Positions 37,847-45,314 of a DNA stretch of 47,730 nt are shown one piece after another. Positions within the stretch are counted from its first letter, which is position 1. Every line of letters starts with the position of its first letter. Origin of the DNA: Flavisolibacter sp. (GTDB lineage Bacteria > Bacteroidota > Bacteroidia > Chitinophagales > Chitinophagaceae); contig JAQBNG010000097.1 of assembly GCA_028288675.1 (NCBI GenBank), positions 1 through 47,730 on the forward strand. The letters run 5' to 3'. The position numbers and the translations under genes are program-made. The notes below the pieces were generated by a model. It searched no databases. It saw only the letters and a program-made list of their open reading frames with translations, and was not told where the DNA came from.

Positions 37847-38365
37847 ATGAAAAATTCTATTTTAATCTTTCTTTTTGTTGTATTAGTTGCTTGCGATAAC
37901 AGCGGGACAAAAGCAACCAACGAACGTTCTGCGCAATCAACACCTGCAGACGAAAGAGATGATACAACACCTCCTGCCAATAACGCTACAGTTACTGTAA
38001 TAAGCGGTTGCTATTTGCAAATACTTAAGCGGGATACAATAGTGTTGAAGCTTGAGCAGGCCGGAGATGAAATAACCGGCAAATTAACAATAGACAATTA
38101 TGAAAAAGATGGCAGCTCCGGCACCGTCTGGGGACGTGAGGAAGACGGCCTGATAAAACTGGTGTACTCTTTTACGTCGGAAGGAATGAAAAGTGTAATG
38201 GATGTTTATTTTAAGATGGAAAGCAACGGTCTTATTCGTGGAATTGGCGAGGTGCAAACCAAAGGGGAGAAGGCCTGGTTTGCCAACCCCGAAGAAGTAC
38301 AATATCCTGTAAGCGGAAGGTTTGAAAAGATAGCTTGCGACCAGGTTCCGGCAAAGTATCGATGA
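37847..38365 (+). CDS. Small lipoprotein, unknown function
   Basis: A 172-residue lipoprotein: signal LIFLFVVLVAC with the lipobox cysteine, then a low-complexity Thr/Pro/Ala linker to about residue 48, then a compact domain of beta strands beginning TVISGCYLQILKRDTIVLKLEQ. The domain contains two further cysteines, one in SGCYLQ and one in KIACDQ, which could bridge. A TTG at 37838 is possible, but ATG 37847 fits the signal peptide. It follows the channel-like gene closely, so may be co-transcribed and possibly functionally linked. No family recognised. Confidence 0.72.
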   Translation: MKNSILIFLFVVLVACDNSGTKATNERSAQSTPADERDDTTPPANNATVTVISGCYLQILKRDTIVLKLEQAGDEITGKLTIDNYEKDGSSGTVWGREEDGLIKLVYSFTSEGMKSVMDVYFKMESNGLIRGIGEVQTKGEKAWFANPEEVQYPVSGRFEKIACDQVPAKYR

Positions 38366-38527
38366 AATGTTATAGTAATAAAAGACCCTATTTTTTACAA
38401 CTAAAATTCATAGCTTATATTAATATGCTGCATAGAATAGCCAACTGTACAAGAGTGCGACGCCACTGAAGATCAATAAAAGAGATACGGCCGGGCACAT
38501 AAAAATGCTTTGCTGAAAATAAAAAAT

Positions 38528-39697
38528 CTATATCGCATCAAGGGCCTTTTTTATATCCCCTAAAATATCTTCCTTATGTTCAAGGCCAACAGAAATGCGG
38601 ATCAGCCCGGGAGTAATTCCAACCGTTTGACGTTCTTCTTCGGTAAGCTTCGCATGTGTGGTACTGGCAGGGTGGGAGGCAATGCTTCTTGTATCGCCAA
38701 GATTAGCGGTTAATGATAACATACCTAAGCTATTAAGAAACTTTCTACCCGCATCCAATCCTCCTTTTAGTTCGAAGCAAACAATGCCGCCGCCATCCCG
38801 CATTTGTTTTTTTGCGATGGCATGTTGCGGATGAGAAAGTAGAAATGGATACTTTACCCAATTAATTTGTGGATGATTTTCCAGTGCCTGGGCCAGGTAA
38901 AAAGCATTGGAAGCATGGCGTTCCATCCGAACGTCTAATGTCTCAATGCTTTTACTTAACAACCATGCATTGAAAGGAGAGAGGGAAGGGCCGGTGCTAC
39001 GACAAAATAAATAGATCTCTTTAATTAATTCTTTTTTACCCACTACTACACCACCTAAAACTCTTCCTTGTCCATCAAGCCATTTGGTAGCAGAATGTAC
39101 AACCAGGTCTGCACCATATGCGATGGGTTGTTGTGCAACCGGTGTGGCAAAACAGTTGTCAACATTCAAAATAATTCCGTGCTTTTTTGCCAAGGCCGAA
39201 ATGGCTTCTATATCAATTATGTCAAGGCCCGGATTGGTAGGGGTTTCAATATAAATCATCTTTGTATTGGGCCTAATCAATGCTTCCCATTCATTGGGTT
39301 TATCTACCTGCAGGTAGCTATAATCAATTCCATACTTGGGTAAATATTTTGTAATGACTGTATGCGTACTGCCGAAAACTGCATTGCACGATAAGAGGTG
39401 ATCGCCATGTTTCATCAAAGCCATGAAAGAAGCGAAAATGGCGCTCATGCCCGAAGCCATTGCAAAGCCGGCTTCGGCACCTTCCAAAATGCAAAGCCTG
39501 TCAACAAACTCTTTCACGTTTGGGTTGCTAAACCGGCTGTAAATATTATCATCCGATTCATCGGCAAAAGCAGCCCGCATGTCTTCTGCATTGTCGAAGC
39601 AAAAACTGCTGGTTAAAAACAGCGGCGCCGAATGCTCCATTTCGGAAGTTCTATCTATTTGTTTACGTATAGCGTTGGTGATGGGATGTTGGCTCAT
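38528..39697 (-). CDS. metZ: O-acyl-homoserine sulfhydrylase
   Basis: A PLP enzyme of the Cys/Met metabolism family that makes homocysteine (or cystathionine) from activated homoserine, 389 residues. The PLP lysine is K205 in HSATKWLDGQGR. Other marks are YSRFSNPN, FAMASGMSAIFA and ETPTNPGLDI. The SATKWLDGQGRVLGG sequence is that of the MetZ-type sulfhydrylases. It lies 9 bases downstream of metX, whose acetyl- or succinyl-homoserine it presumably uses. Sulfhydrylase versus gamma-synthase cannot be settled from sequence alone. Confidence 0.88.
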   Translation of the reverse strand: MSQHPITNAIRKQIDRTSEMEHSAPLFLTSSFCFDNAEDMRAAFADESDDNIYSRFSNPNVKEFVDRLCILEGAEAGFAMASGMSAIFASFMALMKHGDHLLSCNAVFGSTHTVITKYLPKYGIDYSYLQVDKPNEWEALIRPNTKMIYIETPTNPGLDIIDIEAISALAKKHGIILNVDNCFATPVAQQPIAYGADLVVHSATKWLDGQGRVLGGVVVGKKELIKEIYLFCRSTGPSLSPFNAWLLSKSIETLDVRMERHASNAFYLAQALENHPQINWVKYPFLLSHPQHAIAKKQMRDGGGIVCFELKGGLDAGRKFLNSLGMLSLTANLGDTRSIASHPASTTHAKLTEEERQTVGITPGLIRISVGLEHKEDILGDIKKALDAI

Positions 39698-39706
39698 GAT
39701 TAAAAT

Positions 39707-40717
39707 TTATAGTTTCAGCCATGCTGAAAGATGATGAGTGATAGCTTCTGTTTCTACTAAAAAGCCATCGTGCCCATAGACAGAATCAATAACAACAAAT
39801 GTAGCTTCGGGAATGCCATCGGCAATAATTTGCTGTTCCGGCAGGGGGCATAAAATATCAGATGTAATACCGATGATCAGTGCCTTTGCCTTAATTGTAC
39901 TCAAAACCGCTACCAAGTCTTCGCGTCCTCTTGCAAGGTTGTGTGTATCCATTGCTTTGGTAAGTGTCCAATAACTGTGTGCGGAGAAACGATCTGCTAA
40001 TTTGTTGCCCTGGTATTTTATGTAAGACGCCGCCTTAAAATCATCAAGCTTATTGGGATTATTATCCGACTGCATTTGAATGAACGTTTCATAGCTCCTG
40101 TACGTAATCATTCCGATGGCCCGGGCTATTTTCAAACCTTCATTTCCGCTTTTAGCCTGTTCATCTTTCCAGCTGCTATCCAGTTCGATAGCCATGCGTT
40201 GGGCTGTATGGATGGCAATGCCCCAAGGGCTTTCTTTAGCCGAAGTGGTTAGCAGAAAAAGATTGCTTACCAATTGCGGTTGCATAACACACCATTCCAG
40301 GGCCTGGTAGCCACCCATGCTTCCCCCGACTAATAAATGAATTTTTTGAATGCGTAAATGCTGGCGAAGCAGGTCGTGAACCTGCACCATATCCCTGATA
40401 GTAACAGCAGGGAAATTTGTGTAAAAAGGATGGCCGGTTTCGGGATTTGTACTTGATGGCCCCGTAGTACCATAGCAAGAACCCAAAATATTATCGCAAA
40501 TAATAAAATAGTCGTTGGTATCGAATGCCAGCCCTTCTCCAATTAAATTCTTCCACCATTCCTGTGCTGCCGAATTTGCTGTGAGAGCATGACAGATCCA
40601 AATGACATTATCTCCTTTTTCATTGAGTTTACCCCAGGTATGGTAGGCTATTTCAAGCTCAGGTAATTCTTTGCCGCTTTCTAAAATCAATGAATTTTTG
40701 TGATGATAAACCTGCAT
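39707..40717 (-). CDS. metX: Homoserine O-acetyltransferase
   Basis: It acylates homoserine in methionine synthesis, 336 residues, alpha/beta hydrolase fold. The nucleophile is S133 in GGSMGGYQALEW. An Asp occurs in ITSDILCP, and the catalytic His in YGHDGFLVE near the C-terminus. CHALTANSAA and the GTTGPSSTNPETG segment are MetX marks. Acetyl or succinyl specificity is not decided by what I can see. The upstream gap contains no SAM riboswitch that I can recognise. metX and metZ form an operon. Confidence 0.93.
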   Translation of the reverse strand: MQVYHHKNSLILESGKELPELEIAYHTWGKLNEKGDNVIWICHALTANSAAQEWWKNLIGEGLAFDTNDYFIICDNILGSCYGTTGPSSTNPETGHPFYTNFPAVTIRDMVQVHDLLRQHLRIQKIHLLVGGSMGGYQALEWCVMQPQLVSNLFLLTTSAKESPWGIAIHTAQRMAIELDSSWKDEQAKSGNEGLKIARAIGMITYRSYETFIQMQSDNNPNKLDDFKAASYIKYQGNKLADRFSAHSYWTLTKAMDTHNLARGREDLVAVLSTIKAKALIIGITSDILCPLPEQQIIADGIPEATFVVIDSVYGHDGFLVETEAITHHLSAWLKL

Positions 40718-40854
40718 GTACGATAGTGACTTGGGAAACGGTAAAGTTATTGGAAATGCTATGGTATTTGTTGTGGCAAAACCCCTTAAATAAAAAGTTG
40801 CTTATGAAGAGAAAGACCTCCAAAACAATAAATCTGTAAATTTTTTAAAAGAGT

Positions 40855-40886
40855 TTTGGCGTGTTTTACCGCATCTCCTATTTTTG
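40855..40886 (+). promoter_or_regulatory. Strong consensus promoter of tRNA-Arg
   Basis: TTTG (40855-40858), a 20-base spacer and TATTTTTG (40879-40886) match the Bacteroidetes consensus exactly. The predicted transcript start is near 40893, just before the tRNA at 40899. This is the best promoter in the window. Confidence 0.8.
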
Positions 40887-40898
40887 CACTCCTCCAAA

Positions 40899-40972
40899 GG
40901 CTGCGTAGCTCAATTGAATAGAGCATCTGACTACGGATCAGAAGGTTTCAGGTTTGAATCCTGACGCGGTCA
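40899..40972 (+). tRNA. tRNA-Arg(ACG)
   Basis: A complete 74-base cloverleaf. The acceptor stem is GGCTGCG / CGCGGTC (two G-T pairs), the D arm GCTC/GAGC, the anticodon stem TCTGA/TCAGA with loop CTACGGA (anticodon ACG), and the T stem TCAGG/CCTGA with loop TTTGAAT. The discriminator base is A and CCA is not encoded. Position 19 is A in place of the usual G and position 56 is T in place of C, an apparently compensated change. The gene is followed by a terminator and marks the left edge of an island-like region. Confidence 0.95.
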
Positions 40973-40982
40973 CAGCCACAGT

Positions 40983-41017
40983 AAAGGGTTTCAGAGTTAT
41001 TCTTTGAAACCCTTTTT
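40983..41017 (+). terminator. Terminator of tRNA-Arg
   Basis: AAAGGGTTTCA (40983-40993) pairs perfectly with TGAAACCCTTT (41005-41015) around an 11-base loop and runs into TTTTTCTTT. It follows the tRNA by 10 bases. Confidence 0.85.
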
Positions 41018-41023
41018 CTTTAC

Positions 41024-41043
41024 TCCGACACAGTTCCGACACA
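41024..41043. repeat. Tandem repeat TCCGACACA, possible integrase arm site
   Basis: TCCGACACA occurs at 41024-41032 and again at 41035-41043, a period of 11 bases. Pairs of such direct repeats beside a tRNA gene resemble arm-type binding sites of tyrosine integrases. That function is inferred: no integrase gene lies in the window. Confidence 0.5.
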
Positions 41044-41098
41044 AATCTATTTTTTAGATGGATTTTGCCGATGTTTGATTTTGTAAATTAAATCGGAA

Positions 41099-41731
41099 AT
41101 GGAACTTAAAATACCGGCGATTGATAACATTACTGAAGCTGCAAAAGATTTCTTACAGAAAGTAATTACCCCACCTTTAGAAGAATTAGGATTGTTATTA
41201 ACCGATCAGGTCAAACTCTGGAGGTTTAAAAATCAGGTTACTATTTTAATTAAAGCAGAAAACCATTTGAAAGCAAAAGGACTTAAAATAAGAAAGGTTT
41301 CGCTAAAGGTATTAACTCCAATGCTTGAATACGGCTCATTAGAGGAGGATGAGACCTTACAGGACAAATGGGCTGCATTATTAGCGAATACTGCAAAGGA
41401 GGGGAGTAAAATTGATTCTACTCTTTACTCTCATATTCTTTCTCAATTATCAAATAAGGATGCTGAAGTTTTTGGGTTCATTTATGACCTTTCTACAGAA
41501 ACACAAATAGGTAATCATGGTAATGCAACATTTTCAATTACTATTAGAAAGCATTACTCCTTTGGGCAAGAAAGTATTACCAATATCCATAAGGATTCCT
41601 TTATCTCTATTGATAATTTGCTACGGCTTAGATTATTGAAAGAAGTTAACCTGAGTACATTTCAAGAAGGTGAACTTATGCAGTTAACTGATCTTGGATT
41701 TCATTTTATGTCTGCTGTAAAATTTAGGTAG
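41099..41731 (+). CDS. Abi-alpha (DUF4393) family protein
   Basis: A 210-residue protein matching the DUF4393/Abi-alpha pattern: PPLEELGLLLTDQVKLWRFKN, then IRKVSLKVLTPMLEYGSLEEDETLQDKWAALLAN. Some members of this family were linked to abortive infection, and many occur near mobile DNA. It is the first gene after tRNA-Arg, in AT-rich sequence. Its C-terminal half (SITIRKHYSFG, then LTDLGFHFMSAVKF) may form a winged-helix-like region. The defence role here is inferred from family and location. Confidence 0.78.
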   Translation: MELKIPAIDNITEAAKDFLQKVITPPLEELGLLLTDQVKLWRFKNQVTILIKAENHLKAKGLKIRKVSLKVLTPMLEYGSLEEDETLQDKWAALLANTAKEGSKIDSTLYSHILSQLSNKDAEVFGFIYDLSTETQIGNHGNATFSITIRKHYSFGQESITNIHKDSFISIDNLLRLRLLKEVNLSTFQEGELMQLTDLGFHFMSAVKFR

Positions 41732-41889
41732 ATGCAAGAGGTTCAAAGTTGCTGCCCCTTACACGTTTGCCCTTAAAAAAAGAAGCCTCTGTAGAGAACA
41801 GATGCCGGTAACAAAAACGAAAAACTATCCTTCATAAGAATAATCTAAGTTACTGCAATGGATATATATTTGTGGTTATATTCGTCCTT

Positions 41890-42141
41890 ATGGAAGGTGG
41901 CAGTTTTACCAGAAGCATTTATTCAAACAGCGGAACGCTACTGGCCTTTTTATTTACTCCAATCCGTACCACAAATGGCAAACAGTACTACATAGTAGTT
42001 ATAGATGATTTCTTGCGCAAACATGATTTTTGGATGAAAAGGCAAAACGGCAATTGGCGAATTGTTCAAAAAGAAAGTACACCTGTATGGATTATTGAAA
42101 TAGAAAGCAAACTGGACATAACTATTACAGAGGCGACATAA
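41890..42141 (+). CDS. Hypothetical protein, 83 residues
   Basis: A small protein with alternating hydrophobic and charged segments (LLAFLFTPIRTTNG, then YYIVVIDDFLRKHDFWMKRQ), with no recognised domain. The frame is open to GTG 41872, but a -7 box (TATATTTG) covers 41865-41872, so ATG 41890 is preferred. It is the second gene after the tRNA in the AT-rich region. Function unknown. Confidence 0.55.
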   Translation: MEGGSFTRSIYSNSGTLLAFLFTPIRTTNGKQYYIVVIDDFLRKHDFWMKRQNGNWRIVQKESTPVWIIEIESKLDITITEAT

Positions 42142-42168
42142 TTTATAGTATTGGCTATGCAAATCGGG

Positions 42169-42200
42169 TTGAACAAAAATGTTCCTTCCCCCTATCTTTA
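42169..42200 (+). promoter_or_regulatory. Promoter of receiver-domain gene
   Basis: TTG (42169-42171), a 21-base spacer and TATCTTTA (42193-42200, one mismatch to TAnnTTTG) stand upstream of ATG 42217. A transcript would start about 10 bases before the start codon. Confidence 0.45.
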
Positions 42201-42216
42201 ATCAAACAAACTTGCT

Positions 42217-42642
42217 ATGAATAAAGACGGCCCTATTATAGTGATTGAAGACGATTTGGATGATCTGGAGGTTTTAGACGATGTGTTTAAGCAACTGGCT
42301 TATCCCAATCAGGTCATTTATTTCAAGGATGGTACTACGGCACTGGATTATTTGATTAACTCAAAGGATAGCCCCTTTCTTATTCTTTCCGACATCAACC
42401 TGCCTAAGTTAAACGGATTTGAACTAAGGGATATGGTTCACAATAATGAAAAGCTAAGACTGAAGTGCATCCCCTATTTATTTTTTACAACCTCTGTTCA
42501 GCAATCGCAGGTAATTGATGCGTACTCCAAATCAGTGCAGGGTTTCTTTACCAAGCCAAGTAGCTTTTCAGAGATCATGCGGGTGATAAAAAATATAGTT
42601 GAATACTGGAAGGATTGCCATTCCCCCAACGTTATCGTGTAG
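42217..42642 (+). CDS. Single-domain response regulator
   Basis: A 141-residue receiver (REC) domain with no output domain. The acidic pocket is E11/D12/D13 in IEDDLDDLEV. The phosphorylated Asp is D59 in LSDINLPKLNG. The switch Thr is in FFTTS and the conserved Lys in FTKPSS. It resembles CheY-like/Rcp1-type partners of hybrid or phytochrome kinases. No kinase is adjacent. The HisKA_3 kinase 2.7 kb downstream normally uses NarL-type partners, so pairing is uncertain. Confidence 0.9.
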   Translation: MNKDGPIIVIEDDLDDLEVLDDVFKQLAYPNQVIYFKDGTTALDYLINSKDSPFLILSDINLPKLNGFELRDMVHNNEKLRLKCIPYLFFTTSVQQSQVIDAYSKSVQGFFTKPSSFSEIMRVIKNIVEYWKDCHSPNVIV

Positions 42643-42664
42643 CTTCCTTTGTTGCCACTTCCCT

Positions 42665-42679
42665 GACGTGATACACGTC
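42665..42679. repeat. Palindrome GACGTG-ATA-CACGTC
   Basis: Perfect 6-base arms around ATA, 22 bases after the receiver gene stop and 40 bases before the next start codon. It may be a binding site or the stem of a weak terminator. No T run follows. Confidence 0.5.
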
Positions 42680-42718
42680 GTGAAAACCTGACTATATTCG
42701 GAGATAACTAATTGAAGT

Positions 42719-43225
42719 ATGAATCTTGAAATATCCTCATTGCTATCTTCTTGCGTTACGCTACTTGCTGCCTTTATCTACTTTTTGACATATCGTTTTC
42801 AAAATCGTAAAATTGAATTATTACAAAGCTCAATTGACAGTCAAAGCAAAATCATTACAGACTTTGAAAAATATAAATCCCTTTTTGACATCTCTGACTT
42901 TGAAAAAAGACTTGAACTTAAGTTAGACAATCAAAAAATGGAATTAGGTAAATCCTTTCAAATCCAAAACCAAAAATCAATTGAGGCGGCTTTAGAAAAA
43001 TATTCTGAGCATGTTTTCCGATCTTCACAAGAAGCGTTAGGTGGCTGGGAAGAGTTAATAAATATAGCGAACAGCATTACACTTCTAAAGTATCCAGATA
43101 AGAATAAAAAAGCAGAAAGGGACGCTTTTATTTTAAAAAACTATCCAAAAAATGCAGACTTTATGATACGCTTTTTAGACGACAGTTTTGATGGGAAAAT
43201 TCATCCAAACGGCCAGAAGAAATAG
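42719..43225 (+). CDS. Membrane-anchored coiled-coil protein
   Basis: A 168-residue protein. Residues 5-24 form one membrane helix (SSLLSSCVTLLAAFIYFLTY). Residues 30-100 are charged and heptad-like (RKIELLQSSIDSQSKIITDF and so on), suggesting a coiled coil on the cytoplasmic side. The remainder is a small helical region. No family recognised. AT-rich composition matches its neighbours in the island. Confidence 0.6.
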   Translation: MNLEISSLLSSCVTLLAAFIYFLTYRFQNRKIELLQSSIDSQSKIITDFEKYKSLFDISDFEKRLELKLDNQKMELGKSFQIQNQKSIEAALEKYSEHVFRSSQEALGGWEELINIANSITLLKYPDKNKKAERDAFILKNYPKNADFMIRFLDDSFDGKIHPNGQKK

Positions 43226-43274
43226 CCTTTATTTGTCGCTCCTAAAATTAATTATAGTGAAGAATATTAAATTA

Positions 43275-43508
43275 ATGATTAAAAGAAAAGGTGCTGACAA
43301 TTATTTCTCACATGAGCCAATTGAATTTTATGAAATACCTCGTATGGGTGAATATATTGGTTTAGACTTGGATAAAATAAGTCACATAGTCAAAATTGTT
43401 GCTATAGTTCACCCCATTCAGAATTTTGAAAACACCTACACCATTGATGTGTATGCAAATGAATTAGGTACTGAAGGTGAATTTCTTACTTCCATTAAAT
43501 CACTATAG
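43275..43508 (+). CDS. Hypothetical protein, 77 residues
   Basis: A short protein starting MIKRKGADNYFSHEP, with IPRMGEYIGLD and a VVHP-like core (IVKIVAIVHPIQN), a pattern I have seen in small Bacteroidetes proteins without known role. ATG 43275 is preferred to ATG 43188, which overlaps the previous gene. It overlaps a minus-strand frame by 73 bases, and only one of the two may be real over that stretch. Confidence 0.55.
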   Translation: MIKRKGADNYFSHEPIEFYEIPRMGEYIGLDLDKISHIVKIVAIVHPIQNFENTYTIDVYANELGTEGEFLTSIKSL

Positions 43509-43687
43509 GGAGTAATCCTTTGTTGAAGCAAATGTCTAAATAATGAGTAATCAAATCCAAATTGAAGGTTATCAATAATATCAATAACAGTTTGGTATTG
43601 TTTTAAACTAACTGACGTTCCTGTTAAATTTGGTAAACTACCGTCTATTATTTTTTCTATTAACTCTTTAAAAATTTTCTCTGTCAT
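43436..43687 (-). CDS. Hypothetical protein, possibly 3'-replaced
   Basis: An 83-residue frame starting MTEKIFKELIEKIIDG, with a plausible helical N-terminal 60 residues. The last 24 codons are antisense to the plus-strand gene ending at 43508. It follows the spike-like gene on the same strand by 36 bases, so it looks like the next gene of the phage-like block with its end lost to a junction. Confidence 0.45.
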   Translation of the reverse strand: MTEKIFKELIEKIIDGSLPNLTGTSVSLKQYQTVIDIIDNLQFGFDYSLFRHLLQQRITPYSDLMEVRNSPSVPNSFAYTSMV

Positions 43688-43723
43688 TCTTATTTATATT
43701 GTTGCAATCTTATTCTTTCATGG

Positions 43724-44584
43724 TTATCTATCTATAAATCCCACAGTAGATAGAATTTCATCTGTTCTTTCTTTAAATTTCAACACCTGAGCTTTATTCA
43801 AAATCGGCATTTTACCTAATGTAGTAGTAACGGTTGTTTCCCCCACCTCAGTTATAAAATCATCAAACAGCGTTTTCAGCTTTTGGCCTAATACAAAGTT
43901 TTCCTTACCGTCATTTATAATATAGCTTTCCGTATCCAGCTTTTCCTCAGCACTCATTATATGCCTTCCTGTAGGGGTGTGTTCCTCAAATGTTAACTCA
44001 TTTTCATCATCTCTGTTTTGGGTAATAAACAGAAGGCTGTCAAATTGCTTCAGGGTGGTTTTATTAAGGGAAGTAATGTTACAATCACCATCTACGTTGA
44101 TGTTTATTTTTCCCGATTCATCTTCACTTTTTACGTTGATAGAGATTTCGCCGTTAACTGCGCTTATTACGTTTAAGGTTAAAAACTTATCCTGTGGAGA
44201 GCCGGAAATTTCCACAATATTTCCGTTTAACTCTCTTTTGAATGTAAACTGGTTCTCCTGTAAATCACTCACCTCATCCCCTTTGAAATATATGCCGGTA
44301 ATGATTGGCCTGTTCTCAATTGGATTGATTACAAAACAAACTGCACTGCCATACTGCTTTTTATCTAAGGGGAACTTTACAAAGTTTAGAGAGTATTGAT
44401 CTATAGGTATCCTATTGGTATAGCCATTGAACTCAGAATATATGGAAACTGTTTTGGTCTTGTAACATTCTCTAATGTATTGCTCTCTGGTAACATCTGA
44501 AGGGATGATAACGTATGCAATACCTGCTGTAAACATTTTACCTTCATCTGATCTTACGCCTAAATTGTAACTATTTTCTTCCAT
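43724..44584 (-). CDS. Phage baseplate/spike-like protein (putative)
   Basis: A 286-residue protein. The first half contains an OB-fold-like stretch (YGSAVCFVINPIENRPIITG). The middle is a series of short beta strands (EISINVKSED, INVDGDCNITSLNKTTL) like the beta-helix of phage baseplate spikes. The end is helical and contains GKENFVLGQKLKTLFDDF. This order resembles baseplate assembly protein V/spike proteins of tailed phages and related injection systems. It is fused head to tail with the preceding minus-strand gene (the two frames share one base). No other tail gene is present, so it is probably a remnant. Family assignment is tentative. Confidence 0.45.
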   Translation of the reverse strand: MEENSYNLGVRSDEGKMFTAGIAYVIIPSDVTREQYIRECYKTKTVSIYSEFNGYTNRIPIDQYSLNFVKFPLDKKQYGSAVCFVINPIENRPIITGIYFKGDEVSDLQENQFTFKRELNGNIVEISGSPQDKFLTLNVISAVNGEISINVKSEDESGKININVDGDCNITSLNKTTLKQFDSLLFITQNRDDENELTFEEHTPTGRHIMSAEEKLDTESYIINDGKENFVLGQKLKTLFDDFITEVGETTVTTTLGKMPILNKAQVLKFKERTDEILSTVGFIDR

Positions 44585-45156
44585 TATTTTTTCTTAGTTG
44601 ATATAACGATTTCTGACAATTTACCTCCTCTTGTAGAGGAATTATTATTTGTTCCGGCTTGGTCGCTGTTATAGGTTTGCCTTGATACTTCCTTTCTGTT
44701 ATATTCTGGACTGAATTGCAGGTTTTTTAGAAAGAAGTTGAAAGTGTAAGGGTTGACTTTGAAATTATTGAAAATGGCATCTTTATCTACCTCTTGAACG
44801 TCTTTAAATTTCTTTATCTCTTTAGTAATATTTCTGGTAATAGTTTTTGTTCCACTGTTTTTGTTATCACTGTCTATTTTAATTTGAAAGTGAACCCTAT
44901 CTACATAGTTTCCAAATTGCCCTATATTCCTTTCATCACCCCATTGAAAGCCCATAGATTTAGCTAAAGCTGGAACGCCGGTTGCTACCCACTCAGCAAC
45001 AGAAGATTTTTTAAATACCTGTTTGCCTGTCTTAATGTTTCTTACATTAATTACATATTCACCGTTTTCAAATTGGTTAATACTGCCTTTCCGTATTGAC
45101 CATTTTTTATCCTCATCCAGTTCAGCTACTCCGTAAAATGATTTATAAAGGAACAC
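44584..45156 (-). pseudogene. C-terminal part of M15 peptidase-like protein
   Basis: A 190-codon frame opening with a GTG at 45156. Residues near 70-95 read GFQWGDERNIGQFGNYVDRV and then HFQI, which matches the last metal-site segment (G-x-W-G...D-x-x-H-F-Q) of M15 peptidases such as phage endolysins. The earlier zinc ligands of the family (H...D) should lie upstream, but the frame hits a stop at 45190-45192 within 12 codons and composition changes there. I read it as an N-terminally truncated phage lysis or tail-lysozyme gene. The C-terminal 90 residues are Asn/Lys-rich without recognised motif. Confidence 0.5.
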
Positions 45157-45314
45157 AGGAAGGCTCGCCCGGCCATGGCTATCCCGTGCTCACTTGCACT
45201 AACGTAATTTTATCCGTTCTTTAGGCCTAAATCCAATGCGATGACTCAACCGAAATTTTTCTTTTGGTATCGGTCGGGCTGTTAGTATTTCTCCCATCAC
45301 CAGTATCCTCTACT

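Noticed and set aside
40718-40860. SAM riboswitch upstream of metX
   Set aside because: I looked for the conserved SAM-I and SAM-II core sequences on the minus strand and found neither. The gap also shows no terminator-antiterminator pair.
41024-41043. CRISPR-like direct repeats
   Set aside because: Only two 9-base copies with a 2-base gap. No spacer-repeat structure or cas genes anywhere in the window.
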